Notes: generated from the letters alone by a model not told the origin. DNA of 64,000 bases from Pseudomonadota bacterium (GCA_021323945.1 JAJPKA010000004.1:1-64000), one strand, 5' to 3'. Positions 51,806 through 61,261 are shown, counted from the first letter of the stretch. Numbers and translations are program-made.

Positions 51806-53176
51806 CTATGAATGCTCGGTGCCAATCACCTGGGTCAGACTGATCGAGGTGCAGTTCGCCCACTGCCCCGCCGTGAGCGGCTGGTAGCCGGGCTGGCCGA
51901 GCTGCACGCGATAAACGCCCGGCACGCTGCCGATCGCCGCGATAATCTCCTCGGGCACGATATCGCGCTGGATCCGCTGCGCCAGGTTCATGGCAAACTG
52001 CGCCGCCGCCGCATTCGCCGCCGCCATCGTGGTCGCCGGATCGGCGTCGGCGTAGAGCGTCACCGTGCCGCTGATCTGGTAGTCCACCTCCGTCACCGCA
52101 TTGACCTGCACCGTGTCGGTCAGCGGCCGCACCGAATCGGCGCTGACGATCGACTGCACCTTCTGCAGCAGCGCCGCCGAGGCGATCGCCGAGGTGTTGG
52201 GCGAGTTCGCCGGCTGGATAATCGGCCCCACCAGCACATAGAGATTCACCGTGCCGGGCACCGGCGTCACCACCTGCACGTCGGTGATCGACGGGTCCGC
52301 CGACAGCGCCCAGAAGCGATAGGCGCCCACCGGACCGGCCACGCTGAAGCGGTTCGGCGCCGCCTGGATCCGGTCGCGCAGATGGTCGTCGGTTTCGATG
52401 CTGACGCCGCCGCTGGTCACGGTGATATTGCTCACCGAGGCGATGAGGATATTCGGATTGAGCTGCACGCTCACCTGGCCCACGGCATAGCCGTTGGCCC
52501 CGGTCCCCGGCGTGGTGCAGGTGGCGAAGACCGTGCCGCTGGTTGAGCCCGTCGGGATCGTCAGATTGGCATTGGTGGCAAAGACAAAGGCGCCATCCTG
52601 GGTGCCGACCAGCGTCCCCGCCGGAATCGTGAAGGGCGTCGGCTGCGCCGCGCTCAGCGTGAATTGCAGCGTGCAGGTGGCGCCCTGCGCCGGCAGCCGC
52701 GTCACCCCCACCAGCTGGCCGAGATAATCCAGCATCGGATAGCTGGCGAAGGCGACCAGGCACTGCTGCGCCGCATACTGGATCTGATTGCGCACCAGGC
52801 TCTCGCGATAGGCATAGAGATCGATCAGCAGCCGCTCGACCTGGGCCGGATAGAGCGTGCGGCCGGCCAGCGCCTGGAAGGACGCCACCATGTCGTTCAG
52901 GATCGCGTTGGGATCGAGTCCGTCGGAGTCGTTGACGAACTGCGGAATCGGCAGCGACACGATCCCGGTCGGCAGCGAGACCCGTTCGAGCACCGCCACG
53001 CAGGTCCAGCCGCCCGAGCCGTCGGCGGTAAAGGCTCCCAGCACGTTGCCGAACAGCGGCGGCACCGCGCCGGTCGACCCCGCCGGCGTGCTCCACTGCT
53101 GCACGTTGCCGGCGGGATCGATGATCACCTTGCCCGCCGCGACCGGAGTATTGGGCGTCCACGCCGGATTCGGCAT
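51806..53176 (-). CDS. Phage baseplate J protein (gpJ/gp47 family)
   Basis: A 456-residue baseplate J. The core has LAGRTLYPAQVERLLIDLYAYRESLVRNQIQYAAQQCLVAFASYPMLDYLGQLVGVTRLPAQGA, then the Ig-like middle FTIPAGTLVGTQDGAFVF and the family's RDRIQAAPNRFSVAGPVGAYRFWALS. It adds an N-terminal module of about 65 residues (AWTPNTPVAAGKVIIDPAGNVQ ... DGSGGWTCVAVLERV), like the module in the collar protein at 47212. J forms the wedge ring of the baseplate. ATG at 53176. Confidence 0.9.
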   Translation of the reverse strand: MPNPAWTPNTPVAAGKVIIDPAGNVQQWSTPAGSTGAVPPLFGNVLGAFTADGSGGWTCVAVLERVSLPTGIVSLPIPQFVNDSDGLDPNAILNDMVASFQALAGRTLYPAQVERLLIDLYAYRESLVRNQIQYAAQQCLVAFASYPMLDYLGQLVGVTRLPAQGATCTLQFTLSAAQPTPFTIPAGTLVGTQDGAFVFATNANLTIPTGSTSGTVFATCTTPGTGANGYAVGQVSVQLNPNILIASVSNITVTSGGVSIETDDHLRDRIQAAPNRFSVAGPVGAYRFWALSADPSITDVQVVTPVPGTVNLYVLVGPIIQPANSPNTSAIASAALLQKVQSIVSADSVRPLTDTVQVNAVTEVDYQISGTVTLYADADPATTMAAANAAAAQFAMNLAQRIQRDIVPEEIIAAIGSVPGVYRVQLGQPGYQPLTAGQWANCTSISLTQVIGTEHS

Positions 53177-53263
53177 TGTCGTCGCTCGTCGCTTTCAAAC
53201 CCGCTTCGCCTCGCTCGGCGGTGCTCACCTCGCAGATTTCATGACGTCATCCGCCCGCGCCGA

Positions 53264-54187
53264 CTAGATCAGATTCCCGTCCTCCGCCCGCGTGCGAAAA
53301 TACTGCTCAATATCATGGGTCAATCCAGGCTTGTTGCCGGCGAGTTCGATGACCCCATACTCGTTTTTTCTGAGATCGGTCGCCGGATCGAACTTCCATC
53401 TGACCAGGATCTGCCACCGATCCCAGTACTGGCGGTCCGGTTTGCGGCCGTGAAAGTAATGCCGGATCGCGCCGGTCATGTAGCCCAGATGCTGATTGAT
53501 CGAGCGCAGCGCGTGTGACTGCCACGCCAGCAGCGGCCGCTTGTAACCGTCGGTGATGCCGGGTGCGATCTGCTTGAGCACGCAGCCGATCAGCCCGAAT
53601 GACATGTGCCGGTCACCGGCGCCCAGCGCAGCCGTCTCAATCAGGCCGCCGACTTCCTGGAAATTGCGCCGGCGAATCGCCCAGGCGTAGCCTGGATGCG
53701 CCGTATCGTAGTCCTTGTTCTGCTTGAGTAGCCCGTGAACAAAGGCGTAGCAGAAGCTTCGATGCAGCTGCATGTGATGGGCGGCACCCCCCGGACCCAG
53801 GTCGTAGCAGACATCCCACGGCTGCAGAATCGGATATTGCTGCAGCAAATGAACCGTTTCCGCCGCCCAGTCGGGATGGAGAAACTCGATGTCAGCGTCC
53901 GCCCACATCAGGTATTGCCACTCGGGATCGAGCCGGCTGATCGCCGCCACCCCCAGGTTGAGCAGATTCTCCTTGTTCCAGACCAGGGAATGGTTGCGCA
54001 CTCGCACGTAATTGACACGCGGATGGTCGAGCTCCCACGGCCGCGCACCCAGCTGGCATTCGACCATCGTCAGCCTCACACCGGCCGCCACCATCCGCTC
54101 CTCAAAGGCCCGCGCCAATCGCAGGCGCGAATCCCATCGCAACGGATTGGCGTAGACCGAAACCACATGAAGCAGCGCGGGATGCAT
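53264..54187 (-). CDS. Glycosyltransferase-like protein inside the baseplate cluster
   Basis: 307 residues with a GT-A glycosyltransferase look. It opens LHVVSVYANPLRWDSRLRLARAFEERMV; LMWADADIEFLHPDW carries the DxD-type metal site, and GYAWAIRRRNFQEVGGLIE with LGAGDRHMSFGLIG is the acceptor-side part (GGxxE, GD). No signal peptide. Between baseplate W and J it is not a structural gene known to me, so likely a cargo gene, for example one that glycosylates virion proteins or host surface sugars. Substrate unknown. Confidence 0.75.
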   Translation of the reverse strand: MHPALLHVVSVYANPLRWDSRLRLARAFEERMVAAGVRLTMVECQLGARPWELDHPRVNYVRVRNHSLVWNKENLLNLGVAAISRLDPEWQYLMWADADIEFLHPDWAAETVHLLQQYPILQPWDVCYDLGPGGAAHHMQLHRSFCYAFVHGLLKQNKDYDTAHPGYAWAIRRRNFQEVGGLIETAALGAGDRHMSFGLIGCVLKQIAPGITDGYKRPLLAWQSHALRSINQHLGYMTGAIRHYFHGRKPDRQYWDRWQILVRWKFDPATDLRKNEYGVIELAGNKPGLTHDIEQYFRTRAEDGNLI

Positions 54188-54191
54188 GTCT

Positions 54192-54620
54192 CTACGCCAG
54201 CGTGCGCGGCACGGTCAGCACCAGCCGCTGATTGCCGCTCCCGCCGGCGTCCACCTTGAGCTGCCACGTGATCTTGATCAGCAGCTGGGCCGGCGCCACC
54301 GGATCAATCACCACGCTCAGCACCCGCACCCGCGGTTCCCAGCGGGTGATCGCCTCGACGATCTCGCGCACCAGATGGGGTCGCGCAACCGTCAGCGGCG
54401 CGTCGATCCAGCGCCACAGATCGCAGGCGAAGGTCGGCCGCAGCGGATCGCTGCCCGGCGGCGTGGCGAGGATAATCGCCAGGCACTGATTGATATCATC
54501 GACGCCCTGCACCACGTTGCCGATCCCGCTGCCCGGCGCCTGGGTCGGCGTCGACGAATCGAGCGCGAGCGACCAGTCCGCCGAGACGATATCATCGAGG
54601 GTGATTGCTCCCGCCGGCAT
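54192..54620 (-). CDS. Phage baseplate W protein (GPW/gp25 family)
   Basis: The 142-residue protein has the gp25 pattern: a variable start, then NVVQGVDDINQCLAIILATPPGSDPLRPTFACDLWRWIDAP, and a C-terminal EAITRWEPRVRVLSVVI. gpW/gp25 is a small core wedge protein with a lysozyme-like relation in T4. It is directly preceded by the small lipoprotein gene. ATG at 54620. Confidence 0.88.
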   Translation of the reverse strand: MPAGAITLDDIVSADWSLALDSSTPTQAPGSGIGNVVQGVDDINQCLAIILATPPGSDPLRPTFACDLWRWIDAPLTVARPHLVREIVEAITRWEPRVRVLSVVIDPVAPAQLLIKITWQLKVDAGGSGNQRLVLTVPRTLA

Positions 54621-54621
54621 C

Positions 54622-54885
54622 TCACTTCACCGCCGCCGTCGTCGCCATCACCGCCACCGCCGGCGCCAGCAGATAGCCATAATCCGACAGCGCCGTGTGA
54701 TTGGTGGCGACCGTCACCGCATGGCCGTTCTGATCAAGACAGTCAGTCCACACCTCCGCCGTGTACCAGTCGGGCCGCACCTTGGTCGTGCGGCAGGGCC
54801 GTCCGTCGATCCGCGTCACCGTAACCATCTCCACCGGCGCGCAGCCGACCAGCAGCACCATCAGCATTGCCGTCACCCCTCTCAT
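54622..54885 (-). CDS. Small lipoprotein in phage tail operon
   Basis: 87 residues from ATG 54885, which overlaps the stop of the gene before it (ATGA). The signal MRGVTAMLMVLLVGC fits a lipobox (LVGC), so the cysteine at residue 15 would be lipidated. It has three more cysteines and a hydrophobic C terminus (YGYLLAPAVAVMATTAAV). Lipoproteins in phage operons can be lysis spanins (Rz1) or superinfection-exclusion factors; this one is not proline-rich like Rz1. No firm function. Confidence 0.65.
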   Translation of the reverse strand: MRGVTAMLMVLLVGCAPVEMVTVTRIDGRPCRTTKVRPDWYTAEVWTDCLDQNGHAVTVATNHTALSDYGYLLAPAVAVMATTAAVK

Positions 54886-54986
54886 TCCGCTTTTTTCTCC
54901 CGGCCGCGCAGCGCGACGGCGATCTCCCATCCGCGTAGTCCAGCGCTACGGTGAGTTACGCGGCGCTCCGACCTGTCGATCTTCAC
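54882..54986 (-). CDS. Tiny basic peptide gene before the lipoprotein
   Basis: A 34-residue frame with a GTG start at 54986 right after AGAGGAGGAAACCA, the strongest ribosome site in this stretch, and a stop overlapping the next ATG. The product is basic (KIDRSERRVTHRS, RGREKKAE) without recognised homology. It could act as a translated leader coupling ribosomes to the lipoprotein gene. Confidence 0.45.
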   Translation of the reverse strand: MKIDRSERRVTHRSAGLRGWEIAVALRGREKKAE

Positions 54987-55000
54987 TGGTTTCCTCCTCT

Positions 55001-55534
55001 TCAGCTCATCTGCGGACTGGGAATCCCGGTGCTCCCGCCCTGCGGGTCGGGATGGGTATGGCCGTTGTAGGCATCGATAATTCCATTCACGGAATCCTGA
55101 TGCTCGTTGGTCTTGAAGGTGATATCGCCGTTGGGGGCGGCGAGATTGAGATTGCCGCCATTGACCGTCAGATTGATCGTTCCGCTCGCCGGCACCACGA
55201 TCCCGAGCGTATGCGTGCCGCGGTCGTATTCGATCGTGCAGCCGTCGGAGAAACTCACGTGCCACTTGTCCGCGGTCATCTGCGGCGGCGTGGCGTCGCC
55301 CTGCTGGCCCTGCGAATAGATCGCCCCCAGCACCGCGCCATCCTCGTCATGCTCGTCCATCAGACACACCACCTGCTCACCCACATCCGGCAGCCAGTAC
55401 GCCTTGTCGTTCTGCGACTTGGGCACCACCACCGGCAGCCACCAGGAGAGCATCTGGTCATGCGCCGGAAAGACCACGCGCACCCGGCAATTCTGAATAT
55501 CGCGCTGCTTCACTATCCCCGTGCGAAACATCAT
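55001..55534 (-). CDS. Phage baseplate assembly protein V (gpV/gp45, tail spike)
   Basis: 177 residues: TGIVKQRDIQNCRVRVVFPAHDQMLSWWLPVVVP, DVGEQVVCLMDEHDEDGAVLGAIYSQGQQ, an OB-fold, then a beta-helix made of NLTVNGGNLNLAAPNGDITFKT and the C-terminal HTHPDPQGG segment, which in spikes of this family (HxH) helps bind iron at the tip. It forms the membrane-piercing trimer. Start may be either of two adjacent ATGs at 55534 or 55531. It overlaps the fibre gene upstream by no bases. Confidence 0.88.
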   Translation of the reverse strand: MMFRTGIVKQRDIQNCRVRVVFPAHDQMLSWWLPVVVPKSQNDKAYWLPDVGEQVVCLMDEHDEDGAVLGAIYSQGQQGDATPPQMTADKWHVSFSDGCTIEYDRGTHTLGIVVPASGTINLTVNGGNLNLAAPNGDITFKTNEHQDSVNGIIDAYNGHTHPDPQGGSTGIPSPQMS

Positions 55535-58432
55535 TCAGCATCCCGTCTGTGAGCCGTGCACGTCATTGCCGCATACTCCCTGCCAGCGCGACCAGTTGGC
55601 CTGGGTGTCCTGATAGCCGGTGCAGTTGGTGCTCCCGCTGCCCCAGGTCCAGTTGTTCTTGCCCGCAGCGTCGCAGGTATAGCTGTTGTAATCCCAGAGA
55701 TTGTTGTCGTTGTAGAAATCGTAGGCCGAAGTGTCGCCCGACCCGCCGTAGTTGTAAGCAAGCCCCGCCGAGTTGTGCAGGATGAAGGTGTTGTAGGTGA
55801 TCGTGTTGCCGGTCAGATTGTCGCGGCTGTTGGTGTTGCCGAGCGTCACCCCCGAGCATTTGCTCTCCACCCGGTTGCCCTTGCCGCTCGCCCCGCCGAC
55901 CGTCATGTTCCAGCTCTCGTGCAGCCAGAGGTCAGCCTTCGAGCCCGAACACGAGGTGTACTGGGTACCGCCCATCGTCTGCGGTCCCGTGCAGACGTCA
56001 TGCGCGGTCGTCTGCGTCGGATTGTAGAGTACCGGCACGTGCGCCGCGATGCACTGGCAGGCGTTGCCCTGGTTGTTCTGGGTGATCGTGTTGTTCTGGA
56101 TCGTGTCGTTGTGGCTGATCTCGACCACCAGGCCGTTGATCAGATTGTTGTTCACGGTGTTGTTGATGATCGTGCCGTTGTACTGACCGCTGTCGGTCCA
56201 GAGCCCGTTGCCGTTGTTGCAGGAAAAGGTGTTGCTGTCGATTACATCGCCGGCGGTGGCGGCGAACTTCGAGCCGCCCGCCTCGAAGCCGTAGGCGACG
56301 TTGTCCTCGTTGTTGCGCTCGACCCGATTGCCACGAAAGGTGCTCGAACCGCAGGTGCCGCCGTCATGAATCCCCATCTGCCCCATCTCGGCGACTTCGT
56401 TGTATAAAAACTGATTGTTGAGGCCGCCGGTGCAGCCGATGCCCGAGCCGTGCCCGTGCGTCGCCCACACCTCCGCAATCGTGTTGTTGCCGCTGTAGGT
56501 GCCAAACATCTCGTCCTGCAGCGCCGTCGAAAAGCCGTAGGCCGAGACATTCTGCACCGTCACGCCGCCGTTGGAGAGCCGAAACGCGTTCTGGGCCACC
56601 GTGAGCTCGACCAGATAGTTGGTCGGATCGCAGGCGAGAAAGATCACGTTGGAGCCCTTGCCGTTGGTGTTGTTGAAGTCGTAGAACCAATGGCAGCCGC
56701 CGGTCGAGGTCGCATTCGGCGTCGCGCTGAGCGTCCGATTCACCACCACCGTCTTGGTGATATCAGTCACGTTGCCGCCGCTGACGTAGGCGTTGGGCGT
56801 CATGAACAGATCCTGCGAATACTGACAGACGTTGCTCGCGCCCCCCTGCTGCGTGTCGACGCAGTCTGACTGACCCGAATTGGTGGGCGTGCTGAGCGCA
56901 TAGGCCGCCGGCAGCGGATTCGTCCACCATTCCGTCACCCCGTTGATTGTTCCCGTATTGGGAAAGGTCACGGTCACCGCGCCATCGAGAATCACGCAGG
57001 GCGGCGCGCTCGGCACCTGCGCGGGAACCGCCGGACAGGTGCCATTGACGTTGCAGCCGATAATCGTCTGCCCGGCCGGCGGATTCAGATAGTTTGTGGC
57101 GATCGTCCCCGGCGAGCCGCCATCGGTCGCCAGATGGTAGGTGCCGCAGGCGAGGTAGGCCGTTTTATTCGCGCCGATCGAATTAAGCTGGGATTGCAGC
57201 GTGGTCGTCGTTGACGGCGTAACGTTGGGCGAGGGTCCCGAGGAGGCCACCGTCAGCGAGGCGGTGCCCTGAACCAGCTGCTGGCTGGCGATCACCGTCA
57301 CCGTACCCGTGCCCGTGCCGGTGGCGGTGCTGCCGCTCAGCGTGGCGATATTGGTGCCCGCGGCGGTCACCGTGCTAATCAGCATCTTCGTCAGGGTCAG
57401 CGTGTAGTTGACCGACGAGGCGTCACCCCATTCGGTGCCGAACTCGATGCCCGAAACCCACCAGCTCGTGCTGACCGTGCCGCCGGCGGTGCTGATTCCC
57501 TCTTTGATGAAGTCGAGCAGATTGTAGCGAATATCGCCCGAAGTGATATTGGTCTGCGGCACAAAGAGCACGAAGGCGCCCGGACCCGAGCCGCTCAGAT
57601 ACTCCGCGAAGGTCATCGAGGTCGGCGTGCCGTTCAGCACGATCGGCTCGGTATAGTTCTTGACGAAGGTTCCTGCCGGACCGTAGGCGAAGTTGAAGTA
57701 CCACGTAACGAATACTTCCAGCGCGCCCGAGTTGCCACTGTTATAGGTCGAAGTCGGAATAATCCATTCGTCGTTGCCGATATCCTGATCGCCCGGCGCC
57801 GTCGTATTCGACAGGCTGTAATTGACCTCGGTAATGAGCTGTTGAAGATTGCTCACCTGCACCGGAAACTGGGGCGGCTGGCCGTTGACTGCGGGATCAT
57901 TCCACTGGTCAGTGCCGTAACGGATATACGGGTAGCCATTTACTCCGGAGTTATTAACTCCAGTGTAGTTCACCGTGCTGGTGACGGAACCGGTCCCGGA
58001 ATATGAGATTGAAGTCGAGCCGCTGCCGCTGCTTACGCCCCAGGGCGACGGATCGAGCCACCAGATCGACGTCGAGCCCTGCAGCACGTTGCCGACATGG
58101 CCACTGTTGTTGAACTCGCTGTAGGTCACTGCGGTGCCGAGCGTGAGATTGGTATCGGTCGTGGTCAATGGCGCGTTACCCAGAAACCATGTCGCGGTGT
58201 TGGTGACGTCCTGCTGCGCGCCGTTCGAGAGCGTCGCGGTCGCGGTGAAGGTCTGCTGCTGATTTACCTGGATCGTCGCCGTCGACGGACTCACCGCAAT
58301 CGAGGTGATCTGCGTCGGCCCCTGGGTTGGCGGTGCGCCGGTCGTGCCGAAGGTCGGAATAATCCACTGGGCGCTGGCCACCCCAGCGACAAGCGCCAGC
58401 AGGGCAAGCGCAAGGAATACACCCGGTTTCAT
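55535..58432 (-). CDS. Exported right-handed beta-helix protein with Ig-like (BIG2) domain
   Basis: 965 residues. A clear signal peptide (KPGVFLALALLALVAGVASAQ) comes first, then a bacterial Ig-like domain (ITSIAVSPSTATIQVNQQQTFTATA), a large variable beta-rich middle, and a C-terminal right-handed parallel beta-helix with pectate-lyase-like asparagine ladders (IINNTVNNNLINGLVV, TIQNNTITQNNQGN). Such helices bind or cut polysaccharides. The ATG overlaps the previous stop (TGATG). In the tail operon it should be a tailspike, yet the export signal contradicts assembly in the cytoplasm. Confidence 0.75.
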   Translation of the reverse strand: MKPGVFLALALLALVAGVASAQWIIPTFGTTGAPPTQGPTQITSIAVSPSTATIQVNQQQTFTATATLSNGAQQDVTNTATWFLGNAPLTTTDTNLTLGTAVTYSEFNNSGHVGNVLQGSTSIWWLDPSPWGVSSGSGSTSISYSGTGSVTSTVNYTGVNNSGVNGYPYIRYGTDQWNDPAVNGQPPQFPVQVSNLQQLITEVNYSLSNTTAPGDQDIGNDEWIIPTSTYNSGNSGALEVFVTWYFNFAYGPAGTFVKNYTEPIVLNGTPTSMTFAEYLSGSGPGAFVLFVPQTNITSGDIRYNLLDFIKEGISTAGGTVSTSWWVSGIEFGTEWGDASSVNYTLTLTKMLISTVTAAGTNIATLSGSTATGTGTGTVTVIASQQLVQGTASLTVASSGPSPNVTPSTTTTLQSQLNSIGANKTAYLACGTYHLATDGGSPGTIATNYLNPPAGQTIIGCNVNGTCPAVPAQVPSAPPCVILDGAVTVTFPNTGTINGVTEWWTNPLPAAYALSTPTNSGQSDCVDTQQGGASNVCQYSQDLFMTPNAYVSGGNVTDITKTVVVNRTLSATPNATSTGGCHWFYDFNNTNGKGSNVIFLACDPTNYLVELTVAQNAFRLSNGGVTVQNVSAYGFSTALQDEMFGTYSGNNTIAEVWATHGHGSGIGCTGGLNNQFLYNEVAEMGQMGIHDGGTCGSSTFRGNRVERNNEDNVAYGFEAGGSKFAATAGDVIDSNTFSCNNGNGLWTDSGQYNGTIINNTVNNNLINGLVVEISHNDTIQNNTITQNNQGNACQCIAAHVPVLYNPTQTTAHDVCTGPQTMGGTQYTSCSGSKADLWLHESWNMTVGGASGKGNRVESKCSGVTLGNTNSRDNLTGNTITYNTFILHNSAGLAYNYGGSGDTSAYDFYNDNNLWDYNSYTCDAAGKNNWTWGSGSTNCTGYQDTQANWSRWQGVCGNDVHGSQTGC

Positions 58433-60699
58433 CAGAATGCCGTTGCTCCGATGCACTGGAAGTCGGCGAAACCCGCATCGCCGGCGGTTGGCGTCGCCGT
58501 CGCCGCGCCGCTGCTGTTGACCGCCCCACCGTTGCCCCCGCGATTCCCGGTCGAGCCGCCCACCGAAACCGTGGTCGAGGCCGAGCCCGCCTGGCCCTGC
58601 GTCCCGCCCACGTTGAACAGCACCGAGATATCCGCGCCGCTCGCCGCCGTGTTGATATTGCCGCTGAGCGCACCGGCCGCCGGCGGCGCTCCCGCCGCGG
58701 TGCAGGTGCCGCTCGATACCGTCGAGGCGCCGCCACCCGGACCGCCGTTGAGTGTCAGCGTCTGCCCGCCCAGCGTGATCGTGCTGGCCCCGCCGTTGCC
58801 ACCCGCCGTCGGCGTCGTCCCGTTGGTGCCCGCTGTCCCTGCGGCTCCCAGCGAATAGCTGATCGTCCCGCTCGGTGACGGGAACTTGACGAGCGCGCAG
58901 CTGCCGGCGCTGCCGCTCGCACCCGCGCAGGCCGCCGTGCCGCCCGTGGTCACACCTCCACCCCCACCACCGCCACCGCAGATCTCGACCAGCAGCATCG
59001 AGCATCCGCTGGGCACCGTGTACGACGTGCCGCTGCGCAGAAACTGGCGATTCTCAAGTGCCGGCGCTGTGCCGCTCACCGTCCACGAGGCATAACTCGG
59101 ATCAACGCCCGACCCCTGACTGAGCAACGGAGCCCCGGTCAGGCTGGAGGTCGCAGAGTGCAGGCCGTCGGTGTTCTCACCAATCAATACGCCCCCGGTT
59201 GCAAGCGAAGTCCGGCCCGTGCCGCCGGCCCAGACCGGCGTCATCTGAAAGCCGCGATTCAGATTCCATCTGCCCGTCGCGGCGCACTGCACCACGTCGG
59301 TCGAGAACTGGTCGCTCTGCGGCCCGACACGCAGATTGTCGCTGGTCGCGCCGTTGTCGAAAGTGTCGGTGCCCGAGAGCTGAATCGTTACGTAGTTGTT
59401 GCTCGAATCGATCTTTTCGATCCAATAGACCTTGCCCAGCAGACTGCCCGTGCATTGCGGCAATGTAATGGTGATCGACCCGCCCGTAACGTTGGCCGAG
59501 ATGATCGAGTCCGCCGCCGTCGCCGTATAGTTCGCGGTCACCGTGCGATTGGCGAGCAGCAGACCGTTGGCCGGCGCGACCGCCGTCTGCGGCACCGTGC
59601 CGCCGCAATACTCGGTCCACGACGACCGTGTCGCATTCCAGACAAACTGATACGTGGCCTGATTCCCCGCACTCGTGCCGATCTGCGGACAGGTCGGGCC
59701 TTCAATCCCGCCCGTCGCAAGCGTGTTGAAGGCAATAGTGTAGCTCCCAGTCCCCTGCACCGCCCGGACGATCACCGTGTCGTTGTCCACGCAGTTCGAC
59801 GAGCAGGTGGGCAGCGTGTAGGTGCTGTTGGCCGTGAGCGTTCCCGAGTACCAGTCCACCGACGGCGTCCCGCTCGTGCCGGTCACCGCGAGCGTCGAAC
59901 CCGTCGCCGGCAGCGCATGCGTGAACGAACCTGTGCCTGTGCCCCCGCCCGCCGGGAGCCAGACGTCATTGGGATAGGTGCCCGAGATATAGGTCGCGTC
60001 GCAGTAGGTCGTGCCGCCGCCCTTCACCACCTGGCCCACCGCGCAGGACTGGGCGTCGGTGAAGCCGCAGGTCTCGCCCTGCGCCGGATTCTGATCGCGA
60101 TTGGCAAAGGTGGTTGCTGCACCACAGCCGTTGCCCCCGGCGCTCAGCGGAAGCGGTGAGTTGAGCGTGGCGATCGTCCCAAGTCCAAGGCTCGCCCGAG
60201 CCGCCGACGCGCTCGTCACGTCGCTCAGATTGTTGCTGGGCAGCATATAATCAGTGCCCGCCACGGCGCTGGAGAAACCTCCAGATCCATTACCTTTGAG
60301 AATCGATGAACCGGAAGTTGGTGGAGCATAGTCAGTACCAGCTGTAGCATTCGCAAACCCACCTGACCCGTTGCCCTTGAGCAGTGCAGTGCCCGAGGTG
60401 GCAGGAGCGTAGTCGGTGCCGCTGACGGCATTGGCAAAGCCGCCCGCCCCGTTGCCCTTGAGCATTGACGTCCCCGAAGTGGGAGCGGCATAGTCAGACC
60501 CCGCGGTGGCATTCGCGCAGCCGCCGGAGCCGTTGCCCTTGAGCATTGCAGTGCCCGAGGTGACGCAGCCGCCACCACCACCGCCGCCATTACCGCCGTT
60601 GCTGAGGCCGGGCACGATACCCATCGACTGCGCCCGGGCGGCCGAGCCGACGGCGAGCGCGAGGCCCGCGGCCAGCAGCAGAACTGATACGGTTTTCAT
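58432..60699 (-). CDS. Exported tail-fibre-like protein with four 27-residue repeats
   Basis: 755 residues. Signal peptide (KTVSVLLLAAGLALAVGSAARAQ), a glycine run, then four tandem 27-residue repeats of the type TSGTSMLKGNGAGGFANAVSG plus TDYAP (about residues 47-153), typical of phage fibre shafts. Later come the phage-fibre LSDVTSASAARASLGLGTIA segment, a DNDTVIVRAVQGTGSYTI domain, and a glycine-rich tip (GGGGGGGVTTGG) like receptor-binding tips. Fibre identity is good. The signal peptide is unexpected. Confidence 0.75.
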   Translation of the reverse strand: MKTVSVLLLAAGLALAVGSAARAQSMGIVPGLSNGGNGGGGGGGCVTSGTAMLKGNGSGGCANATAGSDYAAPTSGTSMLKGNGAGGFANAVSGTDYAPATSGTALLKGNGSGGFANATAGTDYAPPTSGSSILKGNGSGGFSSAVAGTDYMLPSNNLSDVTSASAARASLGLGTIATLNSPLPLSAGGNGCGAATTFANRDQNPAQGETCGFTDAQSCAVGQVVKGGGTTYCDATYISGTYPNDVWLPAGGGTGTGSFTHALPATGSTLAVTGTSGTPSVDWYSGTLTANSTYTLPTCSSNCVDNDTVIVRAVQGTGSYTIAFNTLATGGIEGPTCPQIGTSAGNQATYQFVWNATRSSWTEYCGGTVPQTAVAPANGLLLANRTVTANYTATAADSIISANVTGGSITITLPQCTGSLLGKVYWIEKIDSSNNYVTIQLSGTDTFDNGATSDNLRVGPQSDQFSTDVVQCAATGRWNLNRGFQMTPVWAGGTGRTSLATGGVLIGENTDGLHSATSSLTGAPLLSQGSGVDPSYASWTVSGTAPALENRQFLRSGTSYTVPSGCSMLLVEICGGGGGGGGVTTGGTAACAGASGSAGSCALVKFPSPSGTISYSLGAAGTAGTNGTTPTAGGNGGASTITLGGQTLTLNGGPGGGASTVSSGTCTAAGAPPAAGALSGNINTAASGADISVLFNVGGTQGQAGSASTTVSVGGSTGNRGGNGGAVNSSGAATATPTAGDAGFADFQCIGATAF
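60241..60561 (-). repeat. Four tandem 81-base coding repeats in the fibre gene
   Basis: Each unit codes for 27 residues with the frame (P)TSG-x-x-x-LKGNG-x-GG-x2-A-x3-G-T/S-DY. Copies differ by a few residues, so they are degenerate, not recent. They form the fibre shaft. Confidence 0.8.
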
Positions 60700-60705
60700 C
60701 TGCGC

Positions 60706-61068
60706 TTACCAGTCGCAAAAGCTGTAGGTGGTGCCGCCGGCCGAGATCGCCGCCACGTCGCCGCCCGGCACCATCTTGAGCCCCTGCATGGTCATCACCC
60801 AGCTCGCGCCGGGACCCAGGTAGATATCCTTGCTGGTCGCGGCGTTGTTCGAGCCGATCGCGACATTCATTGCGTTGGTGGTGCCGGTGTTCTGGATCAG
60901 CATGTAATGGCGTCCCTCGATGCCGGCGATATCGTTCGCCCCGACGATCGCGGTCGAGGTCGAGCCGACCGTGCCGCTCTGGGTACAGACCGCGAAGACG
61001 GGCGCGGCGCGCAGCCATGCGCTCAGCGCCGCCGCGGCGATCGCCACCAACCATCTACTTCTGCACAT
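60706..61068 (-). CDS. Small exported phage protein
   Basis: 120 residues: signal peptide (CRSRWLVAIAAAALSAWLRAAPVFA), then a beta-rich domain with VGSTSTAIVGANDIAGIEGRHYMLIQNTGTTNAMNVAIGSNNAA, a pattern seen in small phage proteins that look like decoration or fibre-adaptor domains, and one cysteine near each end (VCTQ, FCDW) that could form a disulfide. The ATG at 61068 overlaps the previous gene by 14 bases. Function unknown. Confidence 0.65.
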   Translation of the reverse strand: MCRSRWLVAIAAAALSAWLRAAPVFAVCTQSGTVGSTSTAIVGANDIAGIEGRHYMLIQNTGTTNAMNVAIGSNNAATSKDIYLGPGASWVMTMQGLKMVPGGDVAAISAGGTTYSFCDW

Positions 61069-61237
61069 ACCTGATGCCTTCCTTTTCCTGCTCGAGCTCG
61101 CGCAGCTGTTTTCTGAGCGCCTCCATCTCGGCTTCGCGCAGCGGGCCGCCATGACGAGTTTCGCCGTAGAGAAAGGCGAGCTCAGTGCGCAGCCGCCTCA
61201 TCCTGATCTCCAGCCCTTCGCTCACTCCGTGATTCAT
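61055..61237 (-). CDS. Small coiled-coil phage protein
   Basis: 60 residues from ATG 61237, preceded by GGAGGGGGAG (very strong Shine-Dalgarno). Two charged helices (LEIRMRRLRTELAFLYGE and EMEALRKQLRELEQEKEGIR) predict a coiled-coil dimer or hairpin. No family recognised. Confidence 0.6.
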   Translation of the reverse strand: MNHGVSEGLEIRMRRLRTELAFLYGETRHGGPLREAEMEALRKQLRELEQEKEGIRYVQK

Positions 61238-61261
61238 CGCTCTCCCCCTCCTTCCTGCCCT

